Part shown: one piece after another, positions 38,457 through 49,693 of the stretch
How the letters are laid out: every line of letters starts with the position of its first letter
Position numbering within the stretch: the first letter of the stretch is position 1
Assembly (NCBI GenBank): GCA_028994555.1
Contig: JARDVN010000001.1
Coordinates: 62,001 to 126,000, forward strand
Source: Citrobacter amalonaticus
GTDB taxonomy: Bacteria; Pseudomonadota; Gammaproteobacteria; Enterobacterales; Enterobacteriaceae
DNA: 64,000 nucleotides
Direction of reading: 5' to 3'
Program-made: the position numbers and the translations under genes
The notes under the pieces: model-generated
What the model was told of the DNA's origin: nothing
The model's database searches: none
The model's input: the letters and a program-made list of their open reading frames with translations, nothing else

Positions 38457-38485
38457 AGGTAATGAATATTCCTTATTCATTACCT
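38457..38485 (+). other. stem-loop between aspartase and dcu genes
   Basis: 12-bp perfect stem AGGTAATGAATA / TATTCATTACCT with a 5-base loop in the 111-bp gap. It may stabilise the upstream message or attenuate transporter expression. Confidence 0.6.
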
Positions 38486-38535
38486 CGCCCTCTCGTTGCC
38501 GATAAATAAAATATAACAAAGAGCAGGTTAATTAT

Positions 38536-39834
38536 ATGGTGATATTACATGTCGTTTTATTGCTGGGAACCATTATGCTTGCCGCCCGCTGGGGCGGAAT
38601 TGGCGTCGGATTCGCTGGCGGAATCGGATTAGCGATTTCGGTATTTATTTTTGGCGTTCCGGCAGGTTCTCCGCCTGTCGACGTGATGCTGATTATTCTG
38701 TCTACCATTGTGGCGCTCTCAGCCATGCAACAGGCCGGCGGAATGGATTATCTCGTCACCCTGACCGAAAAGTTACTGCGCCATAATCCCGGCTATCTTA
38801 ATATTCTTGCCCCTACCGTAACGTTTATTCTGACGGTACTTTCCGGTACTGGTTATACCGCCATGTCGGTGATGAACGTGATTCAGGAAGTAGCGAAAGA
38901 CAACGGTATCCGGCCCAGCCAGCCGTTAAGCTCTGCGGTTGTAGCTTCGCAACTCGGGATTACTGCCTCCCCGATCTCTGCCGCTACGGCGATTATGTAC
39001 GGCACCGTTGAGGTGATGGGCGTGAGCTTCGGCGATGCAATGCTGATTATCCTGCCCACCGCGTTATTTGCAATGCTGATCGCGGCGTTCATTGCCAGCA
39101 AACAAGGCGCCAAACTGGCCGACGATCCTGTGTGTCAAAAAATCATGCAGGAAAATAAAATTGTGCTGAATAAACATGCCAGCCGCCCTATTCCCGCCGG
39201 AGCAAAATCCTCAGTCGCCATATTCCTGGTAGGAGTGGTCTTCGTAGTCTGTATGCTGCTATTTAAATCCCTGATTGGGCATACCATCAATTCCCGCGAC
39301 TTAATCATTATTACGATGTTTGTCGTGTCCACGATCATTATTTTCACCTGCAAGCTGGACATGAAAGAGCTGAAGAACTCACCGATATTTAAATCCGGCG
39401 CGGAATCACTGGTGGTTGTATTAGGGATTGTCTGGCTGAGCAGCACGCTGATCGGTGCCCATATCGATGAGATCAAAATGGAAGCCAGCGACATTTTACG
39501 CGCCTGGCCGTTCTTACTGGCGGCGGTATTTTTCTGTACCAGCGCTATGCTGTTTAGCCAGGGGGCAACCAGCGCATTGCTGATGCCTATCGCCGCCTCC
39601 ATCGGAATTAGCCCGGAGGCAATATTAGCCAGTTTTGTTGCGGTCAGCGCACTTTATATCACGAATATTTACCCGACAACCGCGTTCGCGATAGCCACTG
39701 ATGACACGGGTTCATTTCTCAGTTCGCGCTGGAATGGCTCAAAGATCGTTAATCACCCCTTCTTCCTGCCGGGATGTTTATCGATTATTTTCTCGGTACC
39801 ATTTGGCTTTTTACTGGCACAGATGATTTTGTAA
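38536..39834 (+). CDS. anaerobic C4-dicarboxylate transporter, DcuA/DcuB family
   Basis: 432 residues with about 10-12 membrane helices: MVILHVVLLLGTIMLAARWG, the conserved LSGTGYTAMSVMNVIQEVAK loop, QPLSSAVVASQLGITASPIS and the C-terminal PTTAFAIATDDTGS. Family members exchange aspartate, fumarate, malate and succinate across the inner membrane, often anaerobically. Located behind an aspartase, it likely imports aspartate or exports succinate/fumarate. Whether it is DcuA-like or DcuB-like cannot be settled by eye. Intact. Confidence 0.88.
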   Translation: MVILHVVLLLGTIMLAARWGGIGVGFAGGIGLAISVFIFGVPAGSPPVDVMLIILSTIVALSAMQQAGGMDYLVTLTEKLLRHNPGYLNILAPTVTFILTVLSGTGYTAMSVMNVIQEVAKDNGIRPSQPLSSAVVASQLGITASPISAATAIMYGTVEVMGVSFGDAMLIILPTALFAMLIAAFIASKQGAKLADDPVCQKIMQENKIVLNKHASRPIPAGAKSSVAIFLVGVVFVVCMLLFKSLIGHTINSRDLIIITMFVVSTIIIFTCKLDMKELKNSPIFKSGAESLVVVLGIVWLSSTLIGAHIDEIKMEASDILRAWPFLLAAVFFCTSAMLFSQGATSALLMPIAASIGISPEAILASFVAVSALYITNIYPTTAFAIATDDTGSFLSSRWNGSKIVNHPFFLPGCLSIIFSVPFGFLLAQMIL

Positions 39835-39922
39835 TGGCGAAGACAGAACAGACCTGCCGTTGGCGGCTTTCTCTTTCACCCCACGGCATCACCAACGTAG
39901 CCGCAGTAAATATGTCGTGATA

Positions 39923-39960
39923 AACAGCAGAACAGGTTGACGTTAACCTGTTCTGCTGTT
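39923..39960. terminator. strong bidirectional hairpin between dcu and fimbrial operon 3
   Basis: AACAGCAGAACAGGTT pairs perfectly with AACCTGTTCTGCTGTT: 16 bp, 6-base loop, between two convergent genes. Very likely the shared terminator. Confidence 0.75.
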
Positions 39961-39985
39961 CGCCCGCTAGTGAGTTATTCGGCAA

Positions 39986-40999
39986 CTACTGGTATGTCAT
40001 CGTAAAAGACAGTACGCCGTTCGCCGCCCCTGTGGTGATGTGATCGCCCGTCTGGTAGTAACGCGCCTTAAGCGGTACCGTGAACCCGCCCCCTGTGCTC
40101 GATGTCCCAACCGCCACATCGGAGCCCAACCGCATCGGCTGGTTGTTATAAAGCAGTTGGATCCCGACCCCTGTAGCGGCGTTACTCCCGCTGGTCGTAT
40201 TGATGACGCCTTTCGTTGCGTCATTAATATCGCCTTCCATCCTGACGCTGACGGCGGTTCCGGCATTGCAGGTCATCGGCAAATTGAATGACTGGGTATA
40301 TGCCTCTCCCGGCGTCGTTCCTTTGCCATTAAAGGCATTTTTATCAACCTCTTTCATATCGACAGGGATGGATGCCGTGGTCAGTTTGCAGGCTGGCGTG
40401 GTCACCGTGAACGCATTGATATTGACTGCGGCTTCTGGGGATTGCCAGAGCAGCGAGTTATTCAGCAATATCAATGACCCCACCGTTCTTGCCGATATCG
40501 TACCAGAACCGGTCTCCGTCGCCGTTTTATAGAACGTCACCGTGACGGAACCATTCAATCCGGGGCTTATCATTCCCGTGGTATTTTGACAAAGCCTGGC
40601 GGTGTTACTATCGCCCCGAATCGTATTCGCCCCTGTCACGGCGGCATTCCCTCCGGCGCACTTTGCCGTCGAGCCGGAAATCGCATAGCCAATACCGTCA
40701 ACGTTGGTTTTATAGACCCGAACCCCATTGACCATTGAATCGAAGGTACCTATCGCCTTTACGCCAAACGTTTGATTGGAAATGACCCCTTCCGCTGAAT
40801 CAAAACAACTGAACGCATTCACTGTCGGCGTCATTATCTGCGTACCAATAACGGCCCCCACCGGCAGATCCCTGGAGATAGTGATATTCTGCGGCGATAA
40901 GGTTGTTGATGGCGTGACCGTCGAACAATCCCACGCCAGCGCAGTACGTGAAAACAGTCCCAGAGCCACCCACAATAAACTCACTATAATTCGATTCAT
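39986..40999 (-). CDS. fimbrial tip adhesin/minor pilin, operon 3
   Basis: 337 residues from ATG 40999 (MNRIIVSLLWVALGLFSRTA; signal peptide). Two-part layout: an N-terminal domain about 25-200 with cysteines (WDCSTVTP, FSCFDSAEG, AKCAGGNA, RLCQNTTG), then a C-terminal pilin domain starting FTVTTPACKLTTASIPVDMK and ending GVLSFTMTYQ. Last gene of the minus-strand operon, directly after the usher. The receptor is unknown. Reads intact. Confidence 0.85.
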   Translation of the reverse strand: MNRIIVSLLWVALGLFSRTALAWDCSTVTPSTTLSPQNITISRDLPVGAVIGTQIMTPTVNAFSCFDSAEGVISNQTFGVKAIGTFDSMVNGVRVYKTNVDGIGYAISGSTAKCAGGNAAVTGANTIRGDSNTARLCQNTTGMISPGLNGSVTVTFYKTATETGSGTISARTVGSLILLNNSLLWQSPEAAVNINAFTVTTPACKLTTASIPVDMKEVDKNAFNGKGTTPGEAYTQSFNLPMTCNAGTAVSVRMEGDINDATKGVINTTSGSNAATGVGIQLLYNNQPMRLGSDVAVGTSSTGGGFTVPLKARYYQTGDHITTGAANGVLSFTMTYQ

Positions 41000-41011
41000 C
41001 TTACTCTCCAC

Positions 41012-43524
41012 TTACCTGCACTCCGCGGTGACGTTATGCGTTTTGTCAGAAGCCTGCGCAATCTGATAATTTGCCAGACAACTTTCCCCAGCCCAGTTCA
41101 CCACCACGGAGCCTTTTTCCGGTGCGCCGCTAAACCAGACTCGCTGACGATCGTCAACAATCCCTTCTGGCGTATTGTCGCGATGGTTAATTGTTGCCGT
41201 CGCCCCAAACGGAATCGTTTTGCCCGTCAATTGCAGCAGGATTCGGTAGCCGGTAACGGTCGGGAAATCGGCCAGCGTCAGCGCGCCTTTTGTTGGTACG
41301 ACGGTCTGCGTGTCATTCAACACATCCGTATTGTTGTTCAACCTGTCGGTATTTAGCGTCAGACTGTTCTGTCGATATGGCGCAACGTACGGCACAACGG
41401 CAAAACCTTTACTGTCTGTGTAAATGCCGCTGTTATTCGCCACTTTCACATCTGCGGCATTCTCAGCCTTCACCAACGCCATTGTCTCGCCAAGAGGTTG
41501 AGTCGCGGAGACGCCATACGGATGAACCACCAGTCCCCCCCATTGCGCCAACCGAGACCTGACGGTTATCGCGAGAGTAGTTATAACCAAGCTGATATTC
41601 ACCATGACGGCCCTTATAATTCGCCGACGCACTGCCCGTCACATCTGACCCCTTACTGTTGTATCCCTGCTGTACATTCCAGCTCAGATTTCTGTCTTCC
41701 AGCGCGGAACCGGACAGCCCAACCTGTGAAGTGGCGTCGCCTTTTTTTATTCGCGTTTGCCGATAGCGTCATCCAGCTATTTGGCAAGAAACGTGAGAAT
41801 GGAATCTGCATCGTAAAAGAGACGATATGATCGTTGTCGTTGTGCCAGGGACCACGGGAATAGCTATAGTTCAGGCCATAATTAATATTGTTAATACTGG
41901 TGTTGTAACCCAGGCTGACGTTACGCTCGGTATCACCGCCCCAATAGTCCTGGTGCCAGGCCGAAAGGTTGATATTCCCGAAATCGCCAAGCTGCTGGTT
42001 CAATGTCACCTGTGCCTTACTGCGTTTGTTACGCTGATAACGCCAGTCATTGCCTTCCAGAACGTTATCGCTCGCCATCCGGTATTTATTGACATCACCA
42101 TTCGCTTCCTGAAAATCATGAAAGCCGGAAGAGGAATACCGATACCCCATCAGACTCAGCGAAGTGCCTGTGGATGAAAAATCTTTGGCATACTGCGCGC
42201 GAAGCGAGATACCGCCTTCCGTTTTACCTGGCATCTGCGTATGAGCAAAGGTGGTGTCAAAAGAGAACGAACCGAAATCACCCAATCCTTTGCCGATCCC
42301 AATAGCCCCGGCCTGGTAATCCCCCGACGCCAGCGTGCCGCCATAAATCGTGGTGTCCCACGGCAACCCGTAGCTCATTGTGGCCTGAAGAAAATCCGGT
42401 TCCTTATCCGTACTGTTTGATGCACGATATTTCCCCACTGCCAGCGCATATTTAAACTGGCCCTCACGCTGCATGATCGGTACAGCCGAAAATGGCTGAA
42501 TAAACTGATGCACCGAACCATCGGCTTCACGCACCACCACGGTAAGATCACCGCTGGCGGCCGTAGGATAAAGATCATCAATCACAAACGGGCCTGGCGG
42601 TACATAAGACTGCCAGATAATATTCCCGCCCTGACGAATGGTGACTTGTGCGTTACTTTGCGCAATACCACGGACCACTGGCGCAAACCCCCCGAACGCT
42701 TTCCGGCAACATGGTGTCATCCGAATAAATTTGCGCGCCACGGAAGTGAACGCTGTCGAATACACCAGCCTGCGTATAACCATCCCCCCATACTGAACTG
42801 GCTTTTCAGCACTTTAATATCACGCTCCAGTGAAGTGCTGAGGGTGTTCCAGTGCCCGTCTCCTTCGTTATTGTTATATGTCGAGTAATTTCGCAACCGC
42901 CAGGGACCGACGTTAATCCCACTACGCAGGTTCAGATAGCTGTCATTACGCGAATCGCCCTTACCATGGCTGTTGGCAGCAGAGAAGTTATAATTCAGGA
43001 ACAGCATATTCAGTCCGTCGTCCCACTGTTCCGGTGCAACGGAGCCGTGTGGATCGCGCTGCATATATTCTTGCGGCACCGAAATATCCAGACGCATGCC
43101 ATCAAATTGAAAATTGAGCTGGCTCCCGGGGAGTAACGCCCCCCATATTATCGATGGTTGCGGAATCCTCCATACTCATCCAGTCAGGCTGTGCGTTACG
43201 CTTCACACCCCATTTCACGAAATCGGCGTAGGTTAACGATGGGGCCAATTCACTCTCTTTACCCAGAAAGCTGATATCACGAGATTCGATATAATTTCCG
43301 TTCAGATAGACATCAACGTGATAAACACCGGGAACCTGTCCGTCAGTTTTGCTGAAACGAGAGATATCAATATCACGCGGAATATTCCCTCGGGTTTCAA
43401 TAAAATCGGGTGAAAAATAATCCTCAGCCAACACGGTTGACGCATGTGTAAACAGAGAAACCAGGACTGATAATTTCGTTAACGTTGCAAAACCTGAAAC
43501 CGTATTGAGCTGGAGCATAAGCAT
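41012..43524 (-). CDS. fimbrial outer-membrane usher, operon 3 (five frameshifts as read)
   Basis: FimD-type usher broken at C6 43139-43144, C6 42784-42789, C6 42688-42693, T7 41742-41748 and C7 41535-41541. Removing one base at each gives a continuous 835-residue protein. Motifs: EDYFSPDFIETRGNIPRDID (N-domain), QFSMGDGYTQAGVFDSVHFR, MLPESVRGFAPVVRGIAQSN, GPFVIDDLYPTAASGDLTVV, MALVKAENAADVKV and the end YQIAQASDKTHNVTAECR. The start is ATG 43524 or 43518. The number of breaks tracks the number of long homopolymers, arguing for sequence error. Confidence 0.88.
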
Positions 43525-43529
43525 TTAAC

Positions 43530-44207
43530 CTACATTTTAACTTTTTGTTCAGTCGTGACGCCTCCAAAATCATTAATCGCACGCCACGATACGTCTCCGC
43601 CGGTTATCCCCGATAGCGGTAGCGTGACGGTTTGAAATGGTAATACCATTGGAGGCTTAGTGATCGTCTTGCCGTTCACCTTTATTTCATTGAGCGACAC
43701 GCTATAAGGCGTTGGATTATTTACAGTTAATTTCCCACCCTCACGTGAAAAAATTAACTGCTGGTATGCCAATGACGGATCGCCTTTTAACCCGGCGGGA
43801 CGATAAAACAGCTTCATTTTGCTTTTTACCGCGATCAACAATTCATTTTTCGCATCCGGTGACGATGACGGAATAGCTTTAATATTTAACCAGTAAACAC
43901 TTTCTCTGTCCGAGGGTAAGTTGTTTTCTGTCAGCATGACGCGAACGGAGTTCTGTGAATTTGGATTTAATTTGAACAAAGGTGGCGTCGTGGTAAATTC
44001 ACTGCCACTGTCATCACTATTTTCACTTTTACTCACCCATGACTGGATCAGATACGGTTTATTGTCCGGGTTTTTGACGCTGATGGTGGCCTGACTAGCA
44101 TTACCATTATAAATAAGACGAGTACCGCCTATTTCAACCCCACTGATTGCCGCTGTTGAGATAAATACTATCCCCACAGCAACCGTTTTATATAATTGCT
44201 GAAACAT
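43530..44207 (-). CDS. periplasmic fimbrial chaperone, operon 3
   Basis: 225 residues from ATG 44207 (MFQQLYKTVAVGIVFISTAA). PapD-family signatures: GTRLIYNGNASQATISVKNP, LPSDRESVYWLNIKAIPSSS, KSKMKLFYRPAGLKGDP, NPTPYSVSLNEIKVNG. Intact. It sits 5 bp before the usher start, and a stem-loop separates it from the major subunit gene. Confidence 0.93.
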   Translation of the reverse strand: MFQQLYKTVAVGIVFISTAAISGVEIGGTRLIYNGNASQATISVKNPDNKPYLIQSWVSKSENSDDSGSEFTTTPPLFKLNPNSQNSVRVMLTENNLPSDRESVYWLNIKAIPSSSPDAKNELLIAVKSKMKLFYRPAGLKGDPSLAYQQLIFSREGGKLTVNNPTPYSVSLNEIKVNGKTITKPPMVLPFQTVTLPLSGITGGDVSWRAINDFGGVTTEQKVKM

Positions 44208-44228
44208 GAGAGTTCCTGATTGATTACT

Positions 44229-44248
44229 CAGGGCCACGAGTGGCCCTG
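44229..44248 (-). other. stem-loop after the major subunit gene of operon 3
   Basis: CAGGGCCAC / GTGGCCCTG, 9-bp perfect stem with GA loop, immediately behind the subunit stop (44252) and before the chaperone start. On the minus strand a few T-poor bases follow, so a stabiliser or attenuator is likelier than a full terminator. Confidence 0.65.
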
Positions 44249-44251
44249 CTT

Positions 44252-44770
44252 TTACTGATAGGTCACGGTGAAGGAGGTTGACGAGTTTGCCGTCCCCGCT
44301 CCGACAGTACCTGTGGCCATATATTTTGCAAAATAGGTCAACGTATTATCGACGTCTTCCAACAACGCCACGCTAGCCGAAGAAGAGCCAACCGGGATCA
44401 ATGTGGCACTATCCTGCTCATAAAGAGCGACGCCGACATTCGTCGCCGTTTGACCTGTGGTCAACGCCAGAATCGAAGGATTAGACGTATTGGTGGTACC
44501 GTCAAACCGAACGCTGGCGCTGGTCACACTCGCCGGACAGGATTTCAGCACAATATTAAAGCGCTTAGCTGCCGCTGTTGCGCCATTCCCGCCAGAAAAT
44601 GCCGCCGTTGAAACGGTTCCCAGATCGACAGGCTGCGCAATCGCAGAAGGATCAACGACACACGCCGTTCCTGTAATCGTTCCGGTAAAGTTAATGACGC
44701 CATCGGCTGCATTAGCGGCTTGCAGAGCAGAAAGCGATAACATTGCAGAAATCAGTGAAATTTTTTTCAT
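44252..44770 (-). CDS. major fimbrial subunit, operon 3
   Basis: 172-residue pilin. Signal peptide MKKISLISAMLSLSALQAAN; mature ADGVINFTGTITGTACVVDP, second cysteine in VLKSCPASVTS, ending STSFTVTYQ. Resembles FimA/SfmA-type pilins. First gene of the operon; the upstream 116 bp before the LuxR-like gene should hold the promoter. Confidence 0.92.
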   Translation of the reverse strand: MKKISLISAMLSLSALQAANAADGVINFTGTITGTACVVDPSAIAQPVDLGTVSTAAFSGGNGATAAAKRFNIVLKSCPASVTSASVRFDGTTNTSNPSILALTTGQTATNVGVALYEQDSATLIPVGSSSASVALLEDVDNTLTYFAKYMATGTVGAGTANSSTSFTVTYQ

Positions 44771-44886
44771 ATAATTAAATCCAGATAGTTAAGTTAATAT
44801 TTAATTAAAAGCGTTGATGTTAAAAACAATTATTTCTGCACTCACCTCCTCTGCATATTCTCGTTTCCCGACATTAACGCAACAAT

Positions 44887-45411
44887 TTATGTAAGATCAG
44901 AGTCATGAATATATGGTTTGCACATTCTTACTCGCGCGATGTTTCGATACAGAGATACACGATTACCGAGTTGAAGTTTAAATATCAGGCTGCGACGGTG
45001 TGCATAGAATGTCTTCATCGACATGCCCAATAACTCACCAATCTCATTCGCCTCCATTCCTTTTTGCATACAATCAAGAACTTCACTTTCCCGGAATGAA
45101 AGCGAGTATTTCACCCGATAAGCATACCGGGAGTCATTGACAAACAGGCATGAGAGAATTTCATTTATCCGGCGTCTCTTATCAATGAAAGTTATATCTC
45201 TCAAATGGCATAATGCGTAGTAGTCGAGATCATTGGTGATAAATGCAATGATCTTCCTGCCAGGAGACAAATACTCTGTACTCCGTTGCAGGATGGACTC
45301 ATCGACATCGACTATAGTGTAATTTTCATCAATCAACTCCGGCGTTAACAACGCACTTATGCCGACAATAAAAAAATAATCATCAGAAAAAACGGAGTCT
45401 GACAATTTCAT
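44887..45411 (-). CDS. LuxR-type HTH regulator beside fimbrial operon 3
   Basis: 174 residues. The N-terminal half is receiver-like but degenerate (DDYFFIVGISALLTPELIDE). The C-terminal GerE HTH is SFRESEVLDCMQKGMEANEI with GMSMKTFYAHRRSLIFKLQL. Similar in size and layout to FimZ-like or SfmZ-like and to the orphan LuxR proteins at 7927 and 19556. Upstream of the operon on the same strand, so a likely direct activator. Intact. Confidence 0.8.
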   Translation of the reverse strand: MKLSDSVFSDDYFFIVGISALLTPELIDENYTIVDVDESILQRSTEYLSPGRKIIAFITNDLDYYALCHLRDITFIDKRRRINEILSCLFVNDSRYAYRVKYSLSFRESEVLDCMQKGMEANEIGELLGMSMKTFYAHRRSLIFKLQLGNRVSLYRNIARVRMCKPYIHDSDLT

Positions 45412-45873
45412 AGAACTTCCCTTTTCGACACTTCCTGTTTGCTGTTTTAACGTCAGTAAATCACCTCATGTTTCGCTGTAAAATTTACAGAAAATAATTC
45501 AGCATGACATCACAAAAGTCGTGGATTTCGTAAGAAAACATAAAAACGATCGTTTCTACTATCTTTTTTACTTTCAAAAAGAACAACGATCCACACTTAG
45601 CTATTTTTATCAAAACAAAAACCCAGAATGCGCAATAAAAAACAGAATTAAACACTAGCTATGTGGATAGGTTTAGTTTAATGATCCAGGCGTGTTTGAT
45701 AGTTGAAACTTGTAATAAACCAAAACATGGATTTTTCTTAGGAAATATACCAGGTTTAATTAACTAATTTTATTCTGTTGGAACAGGGCTTATTTTACCT
45801 GGTTAACACAGGAGCAACATCAGCGGCGCCTTATTATTCTGTCAGGCGCCGCCTACACGTGTAGGAAGGGAAA
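45412..45873. other. spacer with hairpin, no gene seen
   Basis: About 460 bp, AT-rich, upstream of the LuxR-like gene and downstream of the hybrid kinase. GCGGCGCC (45823-45830) and GGCGCCGC (45845-45852) can pair near the kinase stop and may terminate it. Nothing else identified. Confidence 0.5.
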
Positions 45874-48800
45874 TTAAGGCGTGAATTTCCCGATTGCCCG
45901 CTCCAGTTCGTCCAGCAGTGTCTGGATATATTCAAGCTCAGCAGGCAGTTCGGTGACAGTCATTGCGTCCGGGAGTTTATCCTCCAAAGACTGTGCAGCC
46001 TTCATTAAGGTCTCAACGCCCAATAGCTGGGCCGTCCCGTTAATGCGATGAATATGATGTTTAACCTGACGATAATCACCAGACTCACTGGCTTTATAAG
46101 CTGCCGTTAAATCACAGCGATTTTCTACCTGCGCATCTTTTAATGCGCGAAGCATCAATGCCCGATTCCCTTGCGCCAGCATCGCCAGTCTTTCGAGATC
46201 AAATATGGTGTCGTGGGTATCACTCACCCCGGAGAGTAAATGAGAGAGTTGCGACAACGTGATGGGTTTGAAAAGACAAGCATTCATGCCCGCCGACAGA
46301 CAACGTTCGCGCTCGTGCTCCTGCGCCGTTGCCGTGAGCCCCCCAGATGACAAGCGTCGTATTACTTTTTCTGACCTGGCGGGCAAGCTCAATACCATCC
46401 ATAACCGGCATATTGAGATCGGTAATCAACAAGTCATAATTTCCTTGCTGAAGATAATGCAATGCCATCTCGCCATTGTCGGCTTCATCAGCCATGATAC
46501 CCAACGTCATAAGCTGACGTTTCAGGAGTAATCGGCTGAAAGGAAGGTCATCCGCGATTAATACCCGGAGTGTTGTTCCTTGCAATACTGGCAGAGGCGC
46601 GTCAACGTCCGCAACGGCAGGTGTGATATCAAACGACGTCTGGACTGGCAGGCTCAACGTAACGGTCGTCCCCCCGATTCACCTCACTTTGCAGTTCGAT
46701 TGTCCCTCCCATTTGTCTCATTAATCCCCGACTGATGGCTAATCCGAGCCCCGAACCGCGGTGATGTTCTCCCGCTTTTCCCTGACTAAAGGCGGTGAAT
46801 AAACGGCGTTGTTCTTCTTCGCTCATTCCTGGCCCAGAATCACGCACCGAGATCACCAGCGTTTGCTCATGCTTCACCGCAGAAATTCGCACATCACCAT
46901 GTTCGGTAAATTTCACCGCGTTACCGATAATATTGGTGAGAACCTGCCCCAGTAATTGGGGATCCAGTCGCATCGCCTCGCGTGCATCTAAACGAGAATC
47001 GTAACGTAGCGCGATCCCTTTTTGCGCCGCCAGCGCACTGAATAATGCAATGTTGTCTTGTATCAGGCTGTCCGGATATTTCCACTGGGGAACGGTCTCT
47101 AATAAGCCCGATTCGATCTTCTCCAGATCGAGGATCTCGCCAATAAGTTTTAATAACGAACGTGAGGCCTGAGCCGCCTGGTCCACTGATGCTTTATCTT
47201 CCGGGCTAAACTTCGCAGGAGAAAATTGCAGTAGTTCAAGAAATCCCATAATGGCACTTACCGGGGTTCGTATCTCATGGCTCATGTGAGATAGAAATTC
47301 CCGCTTCTCCTCATTGGCCCTGAGAGCCCGATTCCGCTCCTCTTTCAGTAGGCGTTGAGAGCGTTTTCTGATTCGAACTTCCCGCACCAGATAGACTGCC
47401 CATAACAAGGTGCTGAGTACCAGTAACGACGCTAAGGTAGCCACCAGATAAAAAGGCCTGTTATATAATTCCCAGGTATCTATTTTGACATCCGGCAGAC
47501 GAATCCATTTACTGACGATCTGCAGGACCTCTTTTTTGCGGAATATCATCTAACGCTTTATCCAGAATTTGCCGTAACTCCGGCTCATAGCGGGGCACCG
47601 CGAAACTAATTGCCGCGGGCTCTTCTCCGGTAAGCGGTATCCAGGAAAGCTGATCGGGATAGTAATGCTCGCTCAGATAACGCGCGGTCAGCTGATTCGA
47701 AATGGCCGCATCCACTTTTCCTGTTGCGACCAGATTCAATGCCACGCTGGAATTTTCCACCTCTTCCCACACAATGCCTGAATATTTCGCCTTCAGTGTG
47801 GCCAGTAAAGTGTGATCGGCGCTGATTGCAACATGGTTACCGGGCCGCAGCGCATGCTCTTTACTTTCCTCTTTTCTGATCACGGCCACGAACTGTGTGG
47901 TGATAAATGGGTGCGTAAAAGAGAGATAATCTTCTCGGCTGAGATCATAGGTAGCTGCCTGCACAATATGCCAGTTACCTTTCTTCATCTCTGCGACCAT
48001 CTCTTTATTCGATTTGACGACCACCGTCTCAAACTGAATACCCGTTTGTAAGCCAATCAAATTAAGGACATCGCCAACAATACCCCGCGTTTGCTGGCTT
48101 CCATCAACCATCGTGTAAGGGGCAAACCAGGGATTGATAATCACACGGAGTGTTTTGTGATTATTTAACCATTGCTTTTCGCGTGGCGTCAGGTCCAGAG
48201 GTTCAATCAGGAAGGAGAGATTGCCTTTATCAATCATCGACTGGGCAATTTGCCCATGGATGTTTTCATCAATTGCGCTAAGGGTATTGTTCACAATTTC
48301 CCGCAGCCGTTGCTGTGCGGGCAAAAATAAAAAGTAGCTCTTTCTCTGAGGTGCTGGCCAATACTTCACCGTTGTCAGCGCAAGACTGAACTCCTGGGAA
48401 AGCCAGGTGCTGGTCGTGAGTGAATCGCCGAAAAACCAGGCATTGCGCCCATTATTAACAGAATTCAGCGCCTCCTGGTAACTACCATAGTTATCGATCT
48501 CGGCATCGGGAAAGGACTGGCGGATAAAATCGACATCCGGATAGTGATTAACAATCGCCACCCCCGTACGTTGCGCGCTCTGCAATGGTGCCATAACGTT
48601 GCCAAGAGAGGTGACTAAATTGGGCCAGGAATGAATCAGTGGCAGAGAAACCTGAACACTTGCTTCACGCCAGGATTGACTCTCCAGCCCGGTCAATACC
48701 ATATCGACCTCGCCCTTTTTTTAACGCTTCAACAGCGTCAGCCTGATCCGGATACGCCATCACACTTATTCGTGTATTAAGGGAGTGTTGAATCAATGCC

Positions 48801-49066
48801 AGATAATCAGCATTCATTCCCCGATAACGTCCCGTCAGCGTGGTCAGAACAAGCGGCGGCTGAACGGGTTCGTAAACGGCGACGCTGAGTTTTTTTTCTG
48901 TTGCAGCCAGCGTTTGTCATCCTCACTCAGATAAACCGGCACAGGCGATATGTAATTGAACCCTGATAGTTCAAGCTCAACGGGGGGACTTTTGCTGTGC
49001 GGAAACGGCACGCCCACCTATTGATAAAACAATGAACACCACTATCAACCAGTTATTCATCATCAT
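45874..49066 (-). CDS. EvgS/BvgS-like hybrid sensor histidine kinase (six frame breaks as read)
   Basis: Unorthodox kinase, about 1062 residues repaired. Order: signal/first segment, Venus-flytrap domain 1 (about 40-285), domain 2 (about 292-530, from LTPREKQWLNNHKTLRVIIN), membrane helix (about 540), HisKA with FLSHMSHEIRTPVSAIMGFL (His about 595), HATPase (NIIGNAVKF, GSGLGLAIS), receiver (LLITDLNMPVMDG, Asp about 885), HPt (HHIHRINGTAQLLG, His about 1007). Breaks: G6 48982-48987, T8 48900-48907 (one base missing, or two extra), T7 48716-48722, T6 47532-47537, C6 46670-46675 and C6 46339-46344. The start overlaps the regulator stop (ATGA). Signal unknown. Confidence 0.9.
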
Positions 49067-49693
49067 GTCAGCTTATTCTGATGAGCAAAAGAGAGCAGTT
49101 CGATTAATGATTTACAGCCGAGTTTTTCCATTAGCCGCGTTTTATACGTACTGACGGTTTTACCGCTAATATGCATCGCCTCACCGATTTGCGAATTGTC
49201 CAGACCGTTAAGCACATGTCCCATGACCTTCATCTCTTGTGCTGAAAGGGACTCCAGACGCTGCGCGTCGGTGAGGATTTCGGAGGCTTCTTCGGAGAAA
49301 AATGGAAAATAGGTATACCCATTCTGTGCGGCATTAATGGCTGCCAGGATATTATCCATGTTCTGCTTTTTTACTGATAAACGCGTTCGCTCCCGCCTGT
49401 GCGCAGCGCTTGCTGAAGTAACGATCGTTTTTCGCTGAGACAACAACTAGCACACCGCGATAGTGATTCGCTCTGAGTTTCTCCACCAGCTCGACCCCAT
49501 TGACGCCGGGGATCTCAACGTCAATAACCACAATATCCGCAGTCGTTTTTAGCAAACTCTTCAGCGCAATCGCACCGTCCTCATACTCTCCGAGAACCGT
49601 AACGCGATCTTTCTCCAGTACACCACGAATAGCCATACGCGCCAGCGGATGATCGTCCACGATAATTGCCGTGCGGGAACGCATTTCACTCAT
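49063..49693 (-). CDS. EvgA/BvgA-like response regulator (frameshifted as read)
   Basis: NarL/FixJ-type regulator: receiver MSEMRSRTAIIVDDHPLARM with phospho-acceptor in DIVVIDVEIPGVNG, and HTH LSAQEMKVMGHVLNGLDNSQ with ISGKTVSTYKTRLMEKLGCK. The break is at T6 49367-49372; one base removed joins ANAFISKKQNMDNILAAINA. 209 residues repaired (EvgA 204). It precedes the kinase gene with an ATGA overlap, forming a phosphorelay operon. In relatives this system controls acid, drug-efflux or virulence genes; here the targets are unknown, although fimbrial genes are adjacent. Confidence 0.9.
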
